A DNA stretch of 64,000 bases from Acetobacter suratthaniensis (lineage in GTDB: Bacteria; Pseudomonadota; Alphaproteobacteria; Acetobacterales; Acetobacteraceae), in assembly GCF_017377745.1 (NCBI RefSeq), contig NZ_JAFVMG010000007.1, positions 87,737-151,736 on the forward strand, read 5' to 3'. Of the stretch, positions 1-7,715 are shown piece after piece. Position 1 is the first letter of the stretch; each line of letters begins with the position of its first letter. Position numbers and translations under genes: made by a program. A model generated the notes under the pieces. The model was given only the letters and a program-made list of their open reading frames with translations. It was not told where the DNA came from and did not search any database.

Positions 1-1
1 T

Positions 2-847
2 CCCAAGCGCTGCATTGTTCAGCCCCATATGCGCGCTGCTGAGTGGGATTTCGTGGAACTGGCCATGAGCAGCCTGTCCGATCAGTATCCGCAGCATTTT
101 TCCTTGCGGCGTGAAGGGCAGGACTGGCATTGGGTTAACCGGCTTTTGGGGTATGAGCAGAGCTTTGTGTTTGGCGATGCGACAACCCTGCCGCTGCCAC
201 CCTTTGAGTATATGGCCCGACAAATGCAGGGAGATTTCACGCTTCATGATCAGCGTGAGGATGATCTGTGGATGGATGGCGGCATGGTTACGGCACAGGC
301 TGACTGGTCGCTCAAGTTCGATCTGGGCATGTCCTTCCGGCAGTGGCATGCGCCTGTACCCAAGGCGGCGGAAATGGGGGTGTTTGATCGTGGCCTGCGC
401 TTTCTGCTCATGTTGCAGCACGAAAAACCGGTGCGGCGGCTGAACTGGACAATGACCATCAACCCCCGGCTGGATACCTCGCCCGAGAATTTCATGGTTT
501 GGGGGCCAGACCGGGCTTCGGTCACGCCGGATAATGTAGCGGATAAGGTGCATCTGCGCGTGGAGTTGCAAACGCTTTACCGCCTGCCACGCTCCAACGC
601 CATTCTGTTTTCCATCCGCTGTTACCTGATGCCGCTGCGCGATATCATGCGCGTGCCTAAATGGCGCAGGCGGCTCCATCGGGTGCTGCGTGATCTCGAT
701 CCCACCTTGTCCAGCTACAAGGGGCTAGATCTGTACCGGCAGACCGTGGTGGATTTTCTTGCTCCGTATGATGATGGCGCCCCCCTGTCCAGCGGGATAC
801 AGCCCGAGGTCGTACAGCTTGAAAAGGCACTGGCACCGGCAGCCTGA
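2..847 (+). CDS. DUF3445 haem-dependent oxidative N-demethylase family protein (5' partial)
   Basis: The reading frame is open to the left edge (the first in-frame ATG is at 29), so the true start probably lies outside the window. The protein matches what I recall of the DUF3445 family: an aromatic-rich N-terminal half, a central RLNWTMTINPRLDTSPENF stretch and a conserved LRVELQTLYRLPRS block near residues 175-190. Members of this family include the haem-binding subunit of dimethylamine monooxygenase, but many are uncharacterised, so the substrate here is unknown. The downstream GNAT/nitrilase pair is on the same strand after about 180 bp and a strong hairpin, so it is probably a separate transcript. 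Confidence 0.75.
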   Translation, partial: PKRCIVQPHMRAAEWDFVELAMSSLSDQYPQHFSLRREGQDWHWVNRLLGYEQSFVFGDATTLPLPPFEYMARQMQGDFTLHDQREDDLWMDGGMVTAQADWSLKFDLGMSFRQWHAPVPKAAEMGVFDRGLRFLLMLQHEKPVRRLNWTMTINPRLDTSPENFMVWGPDRASVTPDNVADKVHLRVELQTLYRLPRSNAILFSIRCYLMPLRDIMRVPKWRRRLHRVLRDLDPTLSSYKGLDLYRQTVVDFLAPYDDGAPLSSGIQPEVVQLEKALAPAA

Positions 848-955
848 CACTATGGGCCTGCCAGCGGGTGGGTTGGCCCGCAGGTTCGGTAAAACTGAAT
901 ATTCATGGCGCGTTCTTGAAAGCGGGGCAGGGCCAGTCGGTTTTGTATGGTGCAA

Positions 956-982
956 CCCTGCCGGGGCTTGACCCCGGCAGGG
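956..982. terminator. Strong 11-bp perfect hairpin, candidate terminator
   Basis: CCCTGCCGGGG and its exact complement CCCCGGCAGGG are separated by the 5-nt loop CTTGA. It lies between the DUF3445 gene and the GNAT gene. There is no following T-run, so intrinsic termination is only an inference from position and stem strength. Confidence 0.45.
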
Positions 983-1028
983 CAGGCGCGCAAGCGTGTT
1001 TGGCGGCAAGGCTGAAAACGGACCGTGG

Positions 1029-1661
1029 ATGAGTATCACGCTTGAAACCCTCTCGGGAGAAGCCCTCAGGCCTGTCATGGCGGATCTGGCCCGCCTGAGG
1101 ATGAGCGTATTCCGCGAATGGCCCTATCTGTATGAGGGCGATGCTGAATACGAACAGAAATATCTGGAATTTTACGTCAAAAGCCGCGCCGCAGCGGTGG
1201 TAATCGCACGCGATGGTGCGCAGGTGGTGGGCGCTTCCTCCTGCCTGCCCTTGCAGGATGAAGCGCCAGATGTGCGCGCGCCGTTCGAGGCCCGTGGCCT
1301 GTCACCCGAGCAGTTTTTTTATTTTGGTGAATCGGTTCTGTTACCTGCCTATCGGGGGCAGGGGCTGGGTGTTCGGTTTTTTGAAGAGCGCGAACGCTAT
1401 GCCCTGAAGGATAGCCGGGCCGCATTTGCGGTATTCTGCTCTGTGCGGCGGCCAGCGGACCATCCGCTACGGCCCGCCGGGGCAGGCACCCTGCATGCGT
1501 TCTGGGCCAAAAGAGGATTTTCTCCTCTGCCGGGTGTGGCCTGCACTATGATGTGGAAAGAACCGGGGCAGGCTGAGGAAACCCAGCATTGGCTCGATTT
1601 TTTTATTAAACCATTGCGGTCGGCCCCCGTGCCGCAGGTTCTGTTACAGCCGGAGAAATAG
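1029..1661 (+). CDS. GNAT family N-acetyltransferase
   Basis: This is a GCN5-related acetyltransferase expected to use acetyl-CoA to acetylate an amine. The segment FFYFGESVLLPAYRGQGLGV contains the family's acetyl-CoA binding signature (R/Q-x-x-G-x-G/A type: YRGQGLG), followed by FFEERERYAL and a C-terminal HAFWAKRGF motif. ATG 1029 is preferred; an in-frame GTG at 996 would add 11 residues that look non-conserved. The stop lies 2 nt before the start of the nitrilase gene, so the two are almost certainly co-transcribed. In other bacteria GNAT and carbon-nitrogen hydrolase domains occur as a single fused protein, which suggests these two act on one pathway. The substrate is unknown. Confidence 0.85.
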   Translation: MSITLETLSGEALRPVMADLARLRMSVFREWPYLYEGDAEYEQKYLEFYVKSRAAAVVIARDGAQVVGASSCLPLQDEAPDVRAPFEARGLSPEQFFYFGESVLLPAYRGQGLGVRFFEERERYALKDSRAAFAVFCSVRRPADHPLRPAGAGTLHAFWAKRGFSPLPGVACTMMWKEPGQAEETQHWLDFFIKPLRSAPVPQVLLQPEK

Positions 1662-1663
1662 TC

Positions 1664-2545
1664 ATGACACAGCCGTTGCGCCTGGGCGTTCTGGCATGGG
1701 AGGTCGTGCGCATTGGCACGATCGAGGAGTATGCGGCCCATCTGGATATGCTGGTGGCGCAGGGAGCAGCCGATGCAGATCTGCTGCTGATGCCCGAATA
1801 TGCCTGCATGGAGGTGGCGTCCGCTCTGGTGGGGGCACCCGACCCGGCTGCCGAGCTTGAGGCCGTATGTGCGCAAAGCGATGCCCTGCTGGCCATTATG
1901 CGCGATACGGCCATGCGGCATGGTGTGTGGCTTATGCCCGGCACCCTGCCCAGACCCGAGGCTGAAGGTGTGCGCAATCGCGCCCCGCTGATAGCCCCTG
2001 ATGGGCGTATCATGTTTCAGGACAAGCATGTCATGACCCGTTTTGAAAACGAATCATGGGGTGTGCGGGCGGGCAATCCACCCGGTGTGTTTGAAACACC
2101 TTGGGGGCTGATTGGTGCAGCCGTTTGTTATGATTCCGAGTTTCCCATGCTGACCCGCCGCCAGATTGAGGCCGGTGCGTGGTTGATCCTGGTGCCAACC
2201 TGCACGGATTCCCTGCATGGCTTTAACCGGGTGCGGATTTCGGCACAGGCCCGCGCACTGGAAAACCAGTGTTTTGTGGCGGTGGCGCCTACGGTAGGCG
2301 ATGCCCCGTGGCTGGCCACACTGGATGAAAACCACGGATGTGCAGGTGTTTACGGCCCGGTGGATCGTGGTTTTCCAGCAGATGGAATCATGGCGGAAGG
2401 CAAGCTGGATCAGGGGGGGTGGGTGTTTGTAACCCTCAACCCCGAAACACTTGATGCCGTGCGCGAAAATGGCGCCGTGCGCAATTGTCGTGATTGGCCC
2501 ACGCAGGTACCCCCAGCGCAACTCCGCCCGGTAGAGGTAACCTGA
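1664..2545 (+). CDS. Carbon-nitrogen hydrolase (nitrilase superfamily)
   Basis: This is an amide or carbamoyl hydrolase of the nitrilase fold with a complete Glu-Lys-Cys catalytic triad: E45 in LLLMPEYA, K121 in FQDKHVM and C155 in GAAVCYDSEFP. Its 293 residues are normal for single-domain family members. It follows the GNAT gene after 2 nt. The pair resembles the split form of bifunctional GNAT/amidohydrolase proteins; the nitrilase half may release ammonia from a small amide that the GNAT enzyme makes or clears. That link is inference. A perfect 10-bp GC hairpin follows the stop codon. Confidence 0.88.
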   Translation: MTQPLRLGVLAWEVVRIGTIEEYAAHLDMLVAQGAADADLLLMPEYACMEVASALVGAPDPAAELEAVCAQSDALLAIMRDTAMRHGVWLMPGTLPRPEAEGVRNRAPLIAPDGRIMFQDKHVMTRFENESWGVRAGNPPGVFETPWGLIGAAVCYDSEFPMLTRRQIEAGAWLILVPTCTDSLHGFNRVRISAQARALENQCFVAVAPTVGDAPWLATLDENHGCAGVYGPVDRGFPADGIMAEGKLDQGGWVFVTLNPETLDAVRENGAVRNCRDWPTQVPPAQLRPVEVT

Positions 2546-2551
2546 TTGCGC

Positions 2552-2579
2552 ACGCGCCGCCGTTAATCCGGCGGCGCGT
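2552..2579 (+). terminator. GC-rich hairpin after the nitrilase gene
   Basis: ACGCGCCGCC and GGCGGCGCGT form a perfect 10-bp stem with an 8-nt loop, starting 7 nt after the nitrilase stop. No T-tract follows, so it may stabilise the mRNA end rather than terminate by itself. Confidence 0.5.
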
Positions 2580-2650
2580 CAACGGCGGACACGCCGCAGG
2601 GCAACGGTTTTGCTTGACGTTGCGCCCCGGAACCGTCAGCTCTGGCAGCT

Positions 2651-3913
2651 ATGGACACCATCAGCCTTGTCGCCTTGTTGCTGGCCTGCGCCGCGGGTTT
2701 CAGCATCCTCAATCACCACTTTCTGCGGGTGCCTGTCACGATTGGGGTGCTGATTTTCTCCCTGCTGGCCTCGCTCCTGCTGGTGGCGCTGGATCGGCTG
2801 ATACCAGCGCATAATCTGCTGGCTTTTCCCCGTTCCGTGCTGGGGGCGGTCAATTTGCCGGAATCGTTATTGAACGGTGTTCTCTGCCTTCTGCTGTTTG
2901 CCGGGGCCATGCAGGTGGATGTTGCACATCTGCGCACCCGGCTGGCATCGGTTGCGGCCCTGTCTGTGCTGGGTACCATTTTTGCTGTGGCTTTTCTGGC
3001 CGGAGCAGCATGGTATCTGTTTCCCCTGCTAGGTCAGGCGGTGCCTTTCTCGTGGTGTATCGTGCTGGGAGCCATTTTGGCTCCGACTGACCCGGTTTCG
3101 GTTGTAGGCATGCTTAAACGGCTTGGGCTGCCCGGTCAGGTTCAGGCGGTTTTCGCGGGGGAGAGCCTGTTTAATGACGGGGTGGGTGTGGTCATTTTCG
3201 GCGTCACACTGGGGCTTGCAACTGGCAGTCGTGACGTGGTTTCAGCCTCCGGTATCGCACTGGATTTCTGCCGCGAGGCTCTGGGCGGCGGGGTGCTGGG
3301 GGCGGTTACAGGCTGGATTGCGCTGCGTATGCTGGCATGGCAACGCGATGGGCATATCGACCTGTTGATTTCGTTGGCGTTGGCGACGGTTACATTCAGC
3401 ATCGCTAGTCATCTTGGCATGTCCGGGGCTATCGCCGTGGTGGTGGCCGGCCTGTATTTCGGCACAGGGTTTGCCCGCACAGAGCCAGTGTTGTTTGATG
3501 AGGCTTCACAGCGTGCACTGGAGAATGCCTGGACCCTGATTGATGAAGTCCTGAATGTACTGCTGTTTTTGCTGATCGGCTTTGAAGCTCTGGAGATCAC
3601 ACTCAGCCCATTCACTGTTACGGCCATGCTGTGCGTTATTCCCCTATCCATTGTGGTGCGGGCGCTTAGTATATTGTTGTCCATCCTGCCCGAGCATCTG
3701 CGCCGGTGGGAGAAGGGGCGTGTTCTGGCCGTTCTGACATGGGGTGGCCTGCGTGGCGGCATATCGGTGTCTCTCGTGCTTGGCCTGCCACCCGGCCCGC
3801 TTCGTGATCTGCTGCTGCCAGTCTGTTACGGCGTTGTGGTGTTCACCATTATTGTGCAGGGCCTGACCATGGAAAAGGTCGTGCGTAGATTCTACCCGAA
3901 AGCGGTAACTTAG
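2651..3913 (+). CDS. CPA1 family cation:proton antiporter (NhaP-like)
   Basis: This inner-membrane antiporter is predicted to exchange Na+ or K+ for H+. The 420-residue protein has about 12 hydrophobic segments and the family's two hallmark motifs: LAPTDPVSVVGMLKRL (T146-D147-P148) and AGESLFNDGVGVV (N175-D176, the ion-binding pair). A later TWGGLRGGIS segment corresponds to the conserved TM11 arginine region of CPA1 members. The protein ends without the long cytosolic tail of NhaK-type members. It converges on the leftward Mrr-like gene with 14 bp between the stops. Ion specificity cannot be read from sequence. Confidence 0.9.
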   Translation: MDTISLVALLLACAAGFSILNHHFLRVPVTIGVLIFSLLASLLLVALDRLIPAHNLLAFPRSVLGAVNLPESLLNGVLCLLLFAGAMQVDVAHLRTRLASVAALSVLGTIFAVAFLAGAAWYLFPLLGQAVPFSWCIVLGAILAPTDPVSVVGMLKRLGLPGQVQAVFAGESLFNDGVGVVIFGVTLGLATGSRDVVSASGIALDFCREALGGGVLGAVTGWIALRMLAWQRDGHIDLLISLALATVTFSIASHLGMSGAIAVVVAGLYFGTGFARTEPVLFDEASQRALENAWTLIDEVLNVLLFLLIGFEALEITLSPFTVTAMLCVIPLSIVVRALSILLSILPEHLRRWEKGRVLAVLTWGGLRGGISVSLVLGLPPGPLRDLLLPVCYGVVVFTIIVQGLTMEKVVRRFYPKAVT

Positions 3914-3927
3914 CCGCATTGAAGCGG

Positions 3928-5391
3928 TTAGGAGTAGCGGGGTAGATCGTTTACCCGGGTGTAAATTTCCTCGGCGGCAGTTGGTAGTTGCGTATGATGG
4001 ACAAGGATAACACCCGTTGTTGCGGCTACCTGTCTTGCAGACTGAGAGAATGTCGAGTTCGTGGCTACAATGGCACCGCTTGCCCCTTGAAAATTTTGGG
4101 CGGCGAAAGCCTGCTGGACGGCATCATTTCCGACGGTTCCTGAATACAGCTTGCACTGTACGACGATCCTGACATTTCCTTTTCGGGCAATAACATCAGC
4201 CCCCTGATCACCACTTTTTTTGGTAGCATGAGCATCCCATCCAGCATTGCGGAGAATGAGGGCGCAGTGTTGTTCGTAATCAAATGGATCCATTCGGGTG
4301 TCAAACACGGTTGGATCACTGATATACGCTGTCGTTCCCGCATTGACGGGAAGCGGATGCGCGGCAAGGTCGGCAATCATATTGATGGCATTTGCCCGGA
4401 GCTTTTGCCGAAGGTTTTTATTGGTCGTTCCAGAATCAATAATGTTATCAATTCTGGTTTCCATGAAATAGCTTATTTCTCTTGCCCACGCTGCCGTTTG
4501 AAGCGTTCCATATTGATCCTTGGTAAGTTTTTGGGTTCTTGCGATTTGTAGGTTCAGTTTCTGGAAAGATATTTCTTTCGATACTGCATCCCAGGTAGCC
4601 TGATAGGCTTTGGTTTGCAGTGTCTTGGCTGTTGCATAGAGAGCTATAACAATAGCGGAAAAGATCATGAAATAATAAGGAACATTCGACCCTGATTGGT
4701 GATTGTAGCTGTGAATGTCCGGGGTTTGGTCCGGTTTTTCTGGGAGAATGGACGCATCTGGGCTGTTCCTGTCCATAACAGCTTTTGATACCGGCAGGTT
4801 TTTTGTTTCAGAATCCAGCCTTATAGCATCACTATCAGAAAGGAACCCGTCAGCGACCATGTCTTCATGCGATTTTTGCCATTGCATGATGGCTGCACGC
4901 GTTCCCTCTCCATAGACACCATCTGCCCGGCTGCTGCTTTTTAGAAAGCCGAGGTTAATCAAGTCCTGCTGCAGAGCGATATGTTGGTCAATCGGGCGGT
5001 CGGCTTCTTGTAAAGGGGCACCACTGAGGCGGGCTTTGTACTTGTCAGTCAGGGTGTCCATATGTGTGATGTAGCAGGTCGGGTCAGCCTGAGGGATATT
5101 TTGAGGGCCAACCAGACTTGAAGGATCAAGGCATTCAGAGAATGCGGCATCATCCGCAATAATTTCCTGCTTGAGCGTTTTCCAGCCGTCTTTTCCGACA
5201 ATCTGGCGCAGAGCGTAATAAGCCTGATCAAACATCAGTTCGTGTTTGGCGGCTTCGCTGTTCTCACACAGCATTGTGGCGATGCTGTCTTTTGTGTGAT
5301 CTGCGGAACAGTTGAAATCAGGTTTGTACTCTTGAGCCCATGCTGCGGGTGCTAGCGATAGCCCAGCCATAATAAACAGGAACCGTCTCAA
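3928..5391 (-). CDS. Secreted sensor / membrane anchor / Mrr-type nuclease fusion
   Basis: The start is TTG at 5391, preceded by a strong GGGGAGAG ribosome site. Domain order: signal peptide 1-19 (cleavage after AWA); a four-cysteine LprI/DUF1311-like module (C28, C42, C87, C106) up to about 120; a peptidoglycan-binding-like segment at about 135-190 (LINLGFLKSSSRADGVYGEG); a membrane helix at about 238-256; a cytosolic linker; and an Mrr-type restriction endonuclease domain at about 365-487. The nuclease has MDPFDYEQHC, D399 in GDQGADVIARKG and Q412-x-K414 in VVQCKLYSG, matching the D-(Q/E)-x-K site of Mrr/PD-(D/E)xK enzymes. The layout puts a wall-binding sensor outside and a DNase inside the same polypeptide. 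A role in envelope stress or phage defence is inference. It is a single gene with no partner in this window. Confidence 0.8.
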   Translation of the reverse strand: MRRFLFIMAGLSLAPAAWAQEYKPDFNCSADHTKDSIATMLCENSEAAKHELMFDQAYYALRQIVGKDGWKTLKQEIIADDAAFSECLDPSSLVGPQNIPQADPTCYITHMDTLTDKYKARLSGAPLQEADRPIDQHIALQQDLINLGFLKSSSRADGVYGEGTRAAIMQWQKSHEDMVADGFLSDSDAIRLDSETKNLPVSKAVMDRNSPDASILPEKPDQTPDIHSYNHQSGSNVPYYFMIFSAIVIALYATAKTLQTKAYQATWDAVSKEISFQKLNLQIARTQKLTKDQYGTLQTAAWAREISYFMETRIDNIIDSGTTNKNLRQKLRANAINMIADLAAHPLPVNAGTTAYISDPTVFDTRMDPFDYEQHCALILRNAGWDAHATKKSGDQGADVIARKGNVRIVVQCKLYSGTVGNDAVQQAFAAQNFQGASGAIVATNSTFSQSARQVAATTGVILVHHTQLPTAAEEIYTRVNDLPRYS

Positions 5392-5504
5392 ATTTCTCTC
5401 CCCTCTTATATCGAGACGATAGCCCGATGAGTCAGTTCGGGCGAGTCAGGATCCTGTGGGGCTGAAGTGAGGGGACTTGTTTTCCAAATGTTATGAGGTT
5501 GGGA

Positions 5505-5526
5505 GGCGGCACCTGTTGGCTGCCGC
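5505..5526 (-). terminator. Hairpin downstream of the tRNA-Arg gene
   Basis: GCGGCA and TGCCGC pair around a short loop about 35 nt beyond the 3' end of the leftward tRNA. The T-run (TTTT) is on the plus-strand side, so the direction of any termination is unclear. Confidence 0.3.
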
Positions 5527-5558
5527 TTTTCTGAACCGCTTTTGCTTGGTGTGTGTGT

Positions 5559-5871
5559 TGGTGTCCGCGGCGGGATTCGAACCCACGGCCCCAGGATTCA
5601 TCCCACTACGGTTTTCACCGCCGTCCTGTTCCTGAGCGGAGCAGGGCGTTCGTGGGCTGGACTGTCCCTTTGCCATAAACCTGCATGCAGGTTGTTAGGC
5701 ACCGCCCGTCCAGTCTCTACACCTTCCGCCCGAGGGCGGCTTGGCTCGGGATTGGCAAGGCCTTGCGGCCGTAGCGTTCCCCGACTTTGAGCGGATTCAC
5801 CATGACGTTTCCTGACATGGTGCCCAATTTATCTAGGAATCCTGTGCTCTATCCTGCTGAGCTACGCGGAC
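5559..5871 (-). tRNA. tRNA-Arg(CCU), split by a group I intron
   Basis: The exons are 5871-5835 and 5598-5559, which join to a 77-nt tRNA. Acceptor GTCCGCG pairs with CGCGGAC; the D arm is GCTC-AGCAGGATA-GAGC; anticodon stem CAGGA pairs with TCCTG; the spliced loop is TTCCTAA with anticodon CCT; the variable loop is GGGCC; T arm is GTGGG-TTCGAAT-CCCGC; the discriminator is A and CCA is encoded. The intron interrupts directly after anticodon position 36. The gene lies 71 nt downstream of holA on the same strand and may be read from that operon. Without splicing no functional tRNA can form, so the AGG codon decoder depends on the intron. Confidence 0.95.
5599..5834 (-). ncRNA. Group I self-splicing intron (IC3-like), 236 nt
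   Basis: The intron begins after U36 of the tRNA and ends in G (5599), as group I introns do. Read leftward, an internal GGG can pair with the exon triplet CCU (guide helix P1, closed by U-G). A CACCATG/CATGGTG hairpin follows (P2-like). The core contains CAATCCCGAGCCAAGCC (P4 region), GGTGTAGAGACTGGACGGG (P6-P7 strand) and GGGACAGTCCAG (P7 return strand; CTGGAC pairs GTCCAG). The palindrome AACCTGCATGCAGGTT fits P8. No endonuclease ORF is present. Introns of this class are established in Agrobacterium tRNA-Arg(CCU) and Azoarcus tRNA-Ile(CAU); this one occupies the Agrobacterium-type position. Confidence 0.93.
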
Positions 5872-5942
5872 ACACACCCGCAGTCTATACTGAAAGCCGC
5901 CCCAATGGACAAGAGGGGCACGTCAGGCAGGCCACATACCCG

Positions 5943-6956
5943 TTAACGGCGGGCCTGTCGGGCGGCCTGCGCCGCCAGCATGGCGGTCTGGCGGCGGCAC
6001 AGGAGCAGGTCTGGTGCGCCGGTCTGTTTGCAGGCCAGTTCCAGTGCCTGCCACTGGGTGAGTTCGTGGGTGAGCGCAGGGAGTGTCCAGAGTTCCAGCG
6101 CACGGCTGAACCCTGCGGTGCGTTTGAAAAAAACCGGCGGGCGCAGGGTTTTGAGCGCGTCTGTGCGGCTTTCTCCCGCAGCCATGGCCGCGCGCACCCG
6201 GCGCAGCCGGTGTAGGTGCGCCATGAACGCCCGGATAATGGCGATAGGGCTGGTGCCTTCGGCCAGAGCCCGCTCCAGAGCCAGATCGGCCTCGGCCCGG
6301 TTGCCCTGTGCTGCGGCAAAAGCGGCATCTTCAAGGGAAACACTGCCCGCATCGCCAATACAGGTGCGGACATCCTCCAGAGATAGCGTGCCGCCGTCTC
6401 CCGCATAGAGCGCCAGTTTTTCCACCTCGCCGCGGGTTGCACTCCGGTCGGCCCCGAGGCACCCCATGAGCCAGTGCAGGGCGTCGTTGTCGATGCGGAT
6501 ACGGTGTGCCGCCAGCATTTTGGTAATGCTGCTTTCAAGCGTGCGGCCTTCTTCGGGGTAACAGCCGATGGAGGCACAATCCTGCCTGCGTTCAAGCAGG
6601 GCGCGGAGCTTGGAGCGGGAGGACAGGCCCGGTGCTTCGAGAATGACCAGCGTATCGGTCGTCTGGTTCAGGATATGCTCCACGGCCTTGAGCTGGCTGT
6701 CGGAAGCATCGCGCACGCGCACAACCCGCCGCCCCCCCATGAGGGATAGGGCTGTGGCTTCTTCTTCCAGCCGATCATGGGTTTCGCGGTCGAGCAGGGC
6801 CAGACGGAAAGGGTCTTCCTCTGGCCCGATAATCATGCGTGCGGCTTCCTGCGCACGTTCCCGGATCAGGCCCGTATCTTCGCCATGGAGCAGGATAACC
6901 CGCCATGCGCCGGGGTCTGCCAGAACGCGCGGCAGGGTGCGGGCGTCAATTTTCAT
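5943..6956 (-). CDS. holA: DNA polymerase III subunit delta
   Basis: HolA is the clamp-loader subunit that opens the beta sliding clamp. The 337-residue protein has the family's N-terminal fold (WRVILLHGEDTGLIRERAQE), the LSLMGGRRVVRVRDA strand and the LVILEAPGLSSRSKLRALLE segment, and a helical C-terminal collar (SPIAIIRAFMAHLHRL). It lies 63 nt downstream of lptE, third in the leuS-lptE-holA block. That order is usual in Alphaproteobacteria. Confidence 0.93.
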   Translation of the reverse strand: MKIDARTLPRVLADPGAWRVILLHGEDTGLIRERAQEAARMIIGPEEDPFRLALLDRETHDRLEEEATALSLMGGRRVVRVRDASDSQLKAVEHILNQTTDTLVILEAPGLSSRSKLRALLERRQDCASIGCYPEEGRTLESSITKMLAAHRIRIDNDALHWLMGCLGADRSATRGEVEKLALYAGDGGTLSLEDVRTCIGDAGSVSLEDAAFAAAQGNRAEADLALERALAEGTSPIAIIRAFMAHLHRLRRVRAAMAAGESRTDALKTLRPPVFFKRTAGFSRALELWTLPALTHELTQWQALELACKQTGAPDLLLCRRQTAMLAAQAARQARR

Positions 6957-7019
6957 GACAGGACGGAAAAATGCCGGGCTGTACGGCGCGGAGAGGCCGC
7001 GCCGCCCAAGCGGGCTGGC

Positions 7020-7715
7020 TTAGGGTGCGCCGTCATTTTCGCCGGAGGAGCGACCCGTGGCCATGGCGGGAATGGCGTCATCCGCCCCCGCGTCCATCGG
7101 GGTTTCGTTGTTGGAATTGGGGATGGCCGTGGGGATAGGATAATAGGTCTTTGGCCCCTGTGCCGGTCGAATAAGCGGGTTGGTGCCTGTGCGCAGCCAT
7201 ACCGCCACCTGCTGGGCAATCTGGGCCGCCAGTGTCTGGGCTACGCGGCCAAACGCCGTTTCCGCATTGAGGGTCTGGGCAAAATATTGCTCAAACGACG
7301 AGGTATAGCCGTCCATTGTGGTCGTATCCCCCTGTGCCAGCAGGCGGGGGTGCTCCTCAACAGAATACAGCATCCAGTGTGCAGAGCCGACAATCCGCTG
7401 GCGGCCAGCGGTGTTGTCGTTATGGATGTCGATGGCCTCGGTACTGATCCGGGGTATAACATTCAGCCGGTATTTATGCGGATTTTCAGGCCCATCCTGC
7501 GCCATGAATTGCTGAAGCGCGAGACGAAGCTGCTGGCCCACACGTTCGGGAAGATTATTGACGTAGATTTCCTTCATTTCCGCCGAGATGTTCGTCTGGC
7601 CTTCCTGCTCGCCGTAGAGGGGTTTGAACCCGCAGCCATCCAGTAGCAGAGGCAGGAGCAGCAGCAGGGCCGGGAGCGGGCGTGCCAGACGGAGCATAAA
7701 GGCGGTACGGTTCAT
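7020..7715 (-). CDS. lptE: LPS-assembly lipoprotein LptE
   Basis: LptE is the outer-membrane lipoprotein plug of LptD in lipopolysaccharide export. A signal peptide ends in the lipobox LDGC with acylated C28, followed by GFKPLYGE, a typical LptE start. The body shows the family pattern (NLPERVGQQLRLALQQF and later FGRVAQTLAAQIAQQVAVWL). The C-terminal 40 residues are low-complexity and probably disordered. Its ATG overlaps the leuS stop by one base, so translation is coupled. An LptE gene supports a Gram-negative host with LPS. Confidence 0.88.
   Translation of the reverse strand: MNRTAFMLRLARPLPALLLLLPLLLDGCGFKPLYGEQEGQTNISAEMKEIYVNNLPERVGQQLRLALQQFMAQDGPENPHKYRLNVIPRISTEAIDIHNDNTAGRQRIVGSAHWMLYSVEEHPRLLAQGDTTTMDGYTSSFEQYFAQTLNAETAFGRVAQTLAAQIAQQVAVWLRTGTNPLIRPAQGPKTYYPIPTAIPNSNNETPMDAGADDAIPAMATGRSSGENDGAP

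Noticed and set aside
5505..5526. Intrinsic terminator oriented for the tRNA gene
   Set aside because: The T-run follows the stem on the plus strand, opposite to the tRNA's direction, so it is kept only as a weak candidate.
5491..5790. Small frames over the tRNA-Arg region and possible tmRNA
   Set aside because: The exons and intron core explain this stretch as a split tRNA. There is no tmRNA-like tag frame or tmRNA acceptor arm.
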